Part shown: piece after piece, positions 62,748-64,000 of the stretch | Layout: each line of letters starts with the position of its first letter | Numbering within the stretch: position 1 is the first letter of the stretch | Source: Bradyrhizobium sp. Gha | Lineage (GTDB): Bacteria; Pseudomonadota; Alphaproteobacteria; Rhizobiales; Xanthobacteraceae | Direction of reading: 5' to 3' | Assembly (NCBI RefSeq): GCF_900113735.1 | Contig: NZ_FOQM01000017.1 | Span: 62,001 to 126,000 of the forward strand | DNA length: 64,000 nt | Notes under the pieces: model-generated | Database searches by the model: none | What the model saw: the letters and a program-made list of their open reading frames with translations, nothing else | What the model was told of the DNA's origin: nothing | Program-made: the position numbers and the translations under genes

Positions 62748-63545
62748 TTACCTGATCTCGACAACCCGGGCGAACACCAGGACGTCGACCTGTTCGGCCC
62801 TGGCGCGGAGCAGCGCGCGTGCGCAGGCGTCGATTGTCGCACCCGAGGTCAGGACATCGTCGATCAGGATGATGCGCCGGCCCTGGACCTCGGCCTGACG
62901 GTCAGGGGATACCTGAAATGCCCCCTGCACATTGGTCGCGCGCTGGGCCCGCGACAGGCCGATCTGCTGCTCGGTGGCGCGCACCCGGCGCAGCACCTCA
63001 GCCTTCACCTTCACCCCGCTCTGCCGCGCGATGATCTGCGCCAGGGCGCCGGATTGGTTGTAGCGCCGCCGCCAGGCCCGGCGCCAATGCAGGGGCACCG
63101 GCACCAGCATGTCGGCGGTCGCGAGCAGCTCGCCGCCCGCGCGCGCCATCCAGCGGCCCATGGCGGGCGCGAGGTCGGTGCGGTCCTGGTATTTCAGCGC
63201 GTGCACCAGCGTGCGCGCGACATCGTCATAGCGCACCGCCGCGCGCGCTCGCTGGTAGGCGGGCGGGCTCGCGATCGCCTCCATCGACAGCATGTCCGGG
63301 CCGGGGTCATAGACGAAGGGAATGCCGAGCCGCGGGCAATAAGGCCGCTCAATGAACGACAGCTTGGCCCAGCACGCCGCGCACACGCGCTCGCCATCGA
63401 CAGGCTCGCGGCAGGACACGCAGAGCGTCGGCAACGCGACGTCGAGCGCGAGCTTTGCCACATGCGACAGAACGTGGCGGCCAGCCGTCCATGCGGCACG
63501 CAAGGGGGCAACAATGGAGCGGGTGGGGTCGGCGTCGACGTCCAT
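62748..63545 (-). CDS. ComF family phosphoribosyltransferase
   Basis: A 265-residue ComF-type protein. The N-terminal zinc-finger-like Cys set (CVSCREPVDGERVCAACW) and the C-terminal PRPP loop (RRIILIDDVLTSGATIDACARAL) are typical. ComF takes part in DNA uptake in competent bacteria and is conserved in many non-competent ones. It is the first gene of the grxC-nitrilase-DUF1178 run and divergent from the methyltransferase at the window end. Confidence 0.88.
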   Translation of the reverse strand: MDVDADPTRSIVAPLRAAWTAGRHVLSHVAKLALDVALPTLCVSCREPVDGERVCAACWAKLSFIERPYCPRLGIPFVYDPGPDMLSMEAIASPPAYQRARAAVRYDDVARTLVHALKYQDRTDLAPAMGRWMARAGGELLATADMLVPVPLHWRRAWRRRYNQSGALAQIIARQSGVKVKAEVLRRVRATEQQIGLSRAQRATNVQGAFQVSPDRQAEVQGRRIILIDDVLTSGATIDACARALLRARAEQVDVLVFARVVEIR

Positions 63546-63609
63546 GAGGGGAGGCTAGCGCCGCATGTGGCGGATTGCCAGAACCGTCATGATCGGCGTA
63601 ACCAGCGGC

Positions 63610-64000
63610 ATGGCTCAGACCCCGCAAACCCCGCCCGCTCTGTTCGACCGTGCCTTGCTGCATGCGCGGCAGCGGCGTGCGCAGGCGCAAGGCGCCGTGA
63701 GCTTTCTGCTCGACCGGGTCGCCGAGGACATGGCCGACCGGCTGGCGGCCGTGATGCGCGAGTTTCACGCGCCGGTCGATCTCTGGACGTCAGGTGAGGG
63801 ACTCCGGGGGCTGCGGGGCCGGCTGCCTGCGATCCAACGGATTGCGCTCGATGCGGCCGGCTCGGAGACATTGCCTTTTGCGCCTGAAAGCCTCGATCTC
63901 GTGGTCTCGGCGCTGGCGCTGCAATTCGTCAACGATCTGCCTGGCGTGCTTGCGCAGATCCGTCGCGCGCTGAAGCCGGACGGGCTGCTGCTCGCCGCGA
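63610..64000 (+). CDS. SAM-dependent methyltransferase, 3' end outside window
   Basis: The first 130 residues are visible. They read ALFDRALLHARQRRAQAQG and later LPFAPESLDLVVSALALQFVNDLPGVLAQIRRALKPDG, as in BioC/NDUFAF5-type methyltransferases (assembly factor of respiratory complex I). Position next to comF and grxC is shared with many Rhizobiales, supporting the NDUFAF5-like reading. ATG 63610 or ATG 63589 may be the start. The gene continues beyond base 64000. Confidence 0.75.
   Translation, partial: MAQTPQTPPALFDRALLHARQRRAQAQGAVSFLLDRVAEDMADRLAAVMREFHAPVDLWTSGEGLRGLRGRLPAIQRIALDAAGSETLPFAPESLDLVVSALALQFVNDLPGVLAQIRRALKPDGLLLAA

Noticed and set aside
1-64000. CRISPR array
   Set aside because: No regularly spaced direct repeats were seen anywhere in the window.

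Overview
The window looks like a chromosomal segment of a Bradyrhizobium-like alphaproteobacterium (Rhizobiales). It is G+C-rich and carries an ACC deaminase gene with its Lrp-type regulator, a PHA gene block (phaR, phaA, phaB), a DUF4167 gene, the lysC-ptsP-prfA-prmC gene set, ubiG, and extragenic palindromes typical of the group. The genus is inferred from gene content and repeat type, not from a search.

Region 1 (1-16.6 kb) is an accessory island, visibly richer in A+T than the rest. Its left part holds phage or mobile-element genes without any virion genes: a P-loop replication-type ATPase cut by the window edge, a Nu1-like small terminase, a small HTH protein and a coiled-coil protein. 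Two genes here are broken, one by an in-frame stop (2762-3484) and one by a single-base frameshift (DUF2971, 4797-5565). Next comes a defence-type cargo: a DUF4268 protein with a nuclease-like N-terminus, a metallophosphoesterase, a block reading hsdM-hsdS-hsdR-HNH endonuclease on the minus strand, and a 540-residue protein matching the antiphage dCTP deaminase (AvcD/DcdV) family. A 59-residue ORF starts divergently beside the deaminase. Region 16601-17041 is a gene-free junction with a likely IS481-type remnant.

Region 2 (17-24.6 kb) is a complete peptide/nickel-type ABC importer (binding protein, two permeases, two ATPases) on the minus strand, divergent from an RpiR-type regulator, with strong palindromes between them, followed by a LysR regulator.

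Region 3 (24.8-46.6 kb) is core metabolism: metY-metA (methionine synthesis), a polysaccharide deacetylase, recQ, acdS/acdR, a diguanylate cyclase, ilvE, the PHA genes, two methyltransferases, gloB, and the DUF4167 and prmC genes.

Region 4 (46.7-53.5 kb) holds a HIT hydrolase, a branched-chain-type ABC importer with a fused livM-livG gene, a protein with a domain like the C-terminal domain of RNA polymerase alpha, and a MarR regulator. It sits between prmC and prfA, which are usually neighbours in alphaproteobacteria, so it looks like an insertion into that conserved block.

Region 5 (53.5-64 kb) is prfA, ptsP, lysC, a PH-domain membrane protein, ubiG, an EamA transporter, and a DUF1178-nitrilase-glutaredoxin-comF run facing a methyltransferase cut by the window end.

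No rRNA, tRNA or CRISPR array was recognised. The most interesting material is the 4.8-16.6 kb defence-type cargo. It joins known parts (type I RM, dCTP deaminase) to genes not clearly assigned to a described system (the hsd-linked HNH gene, the DUF4268 nuclease, the small divergent ORF).
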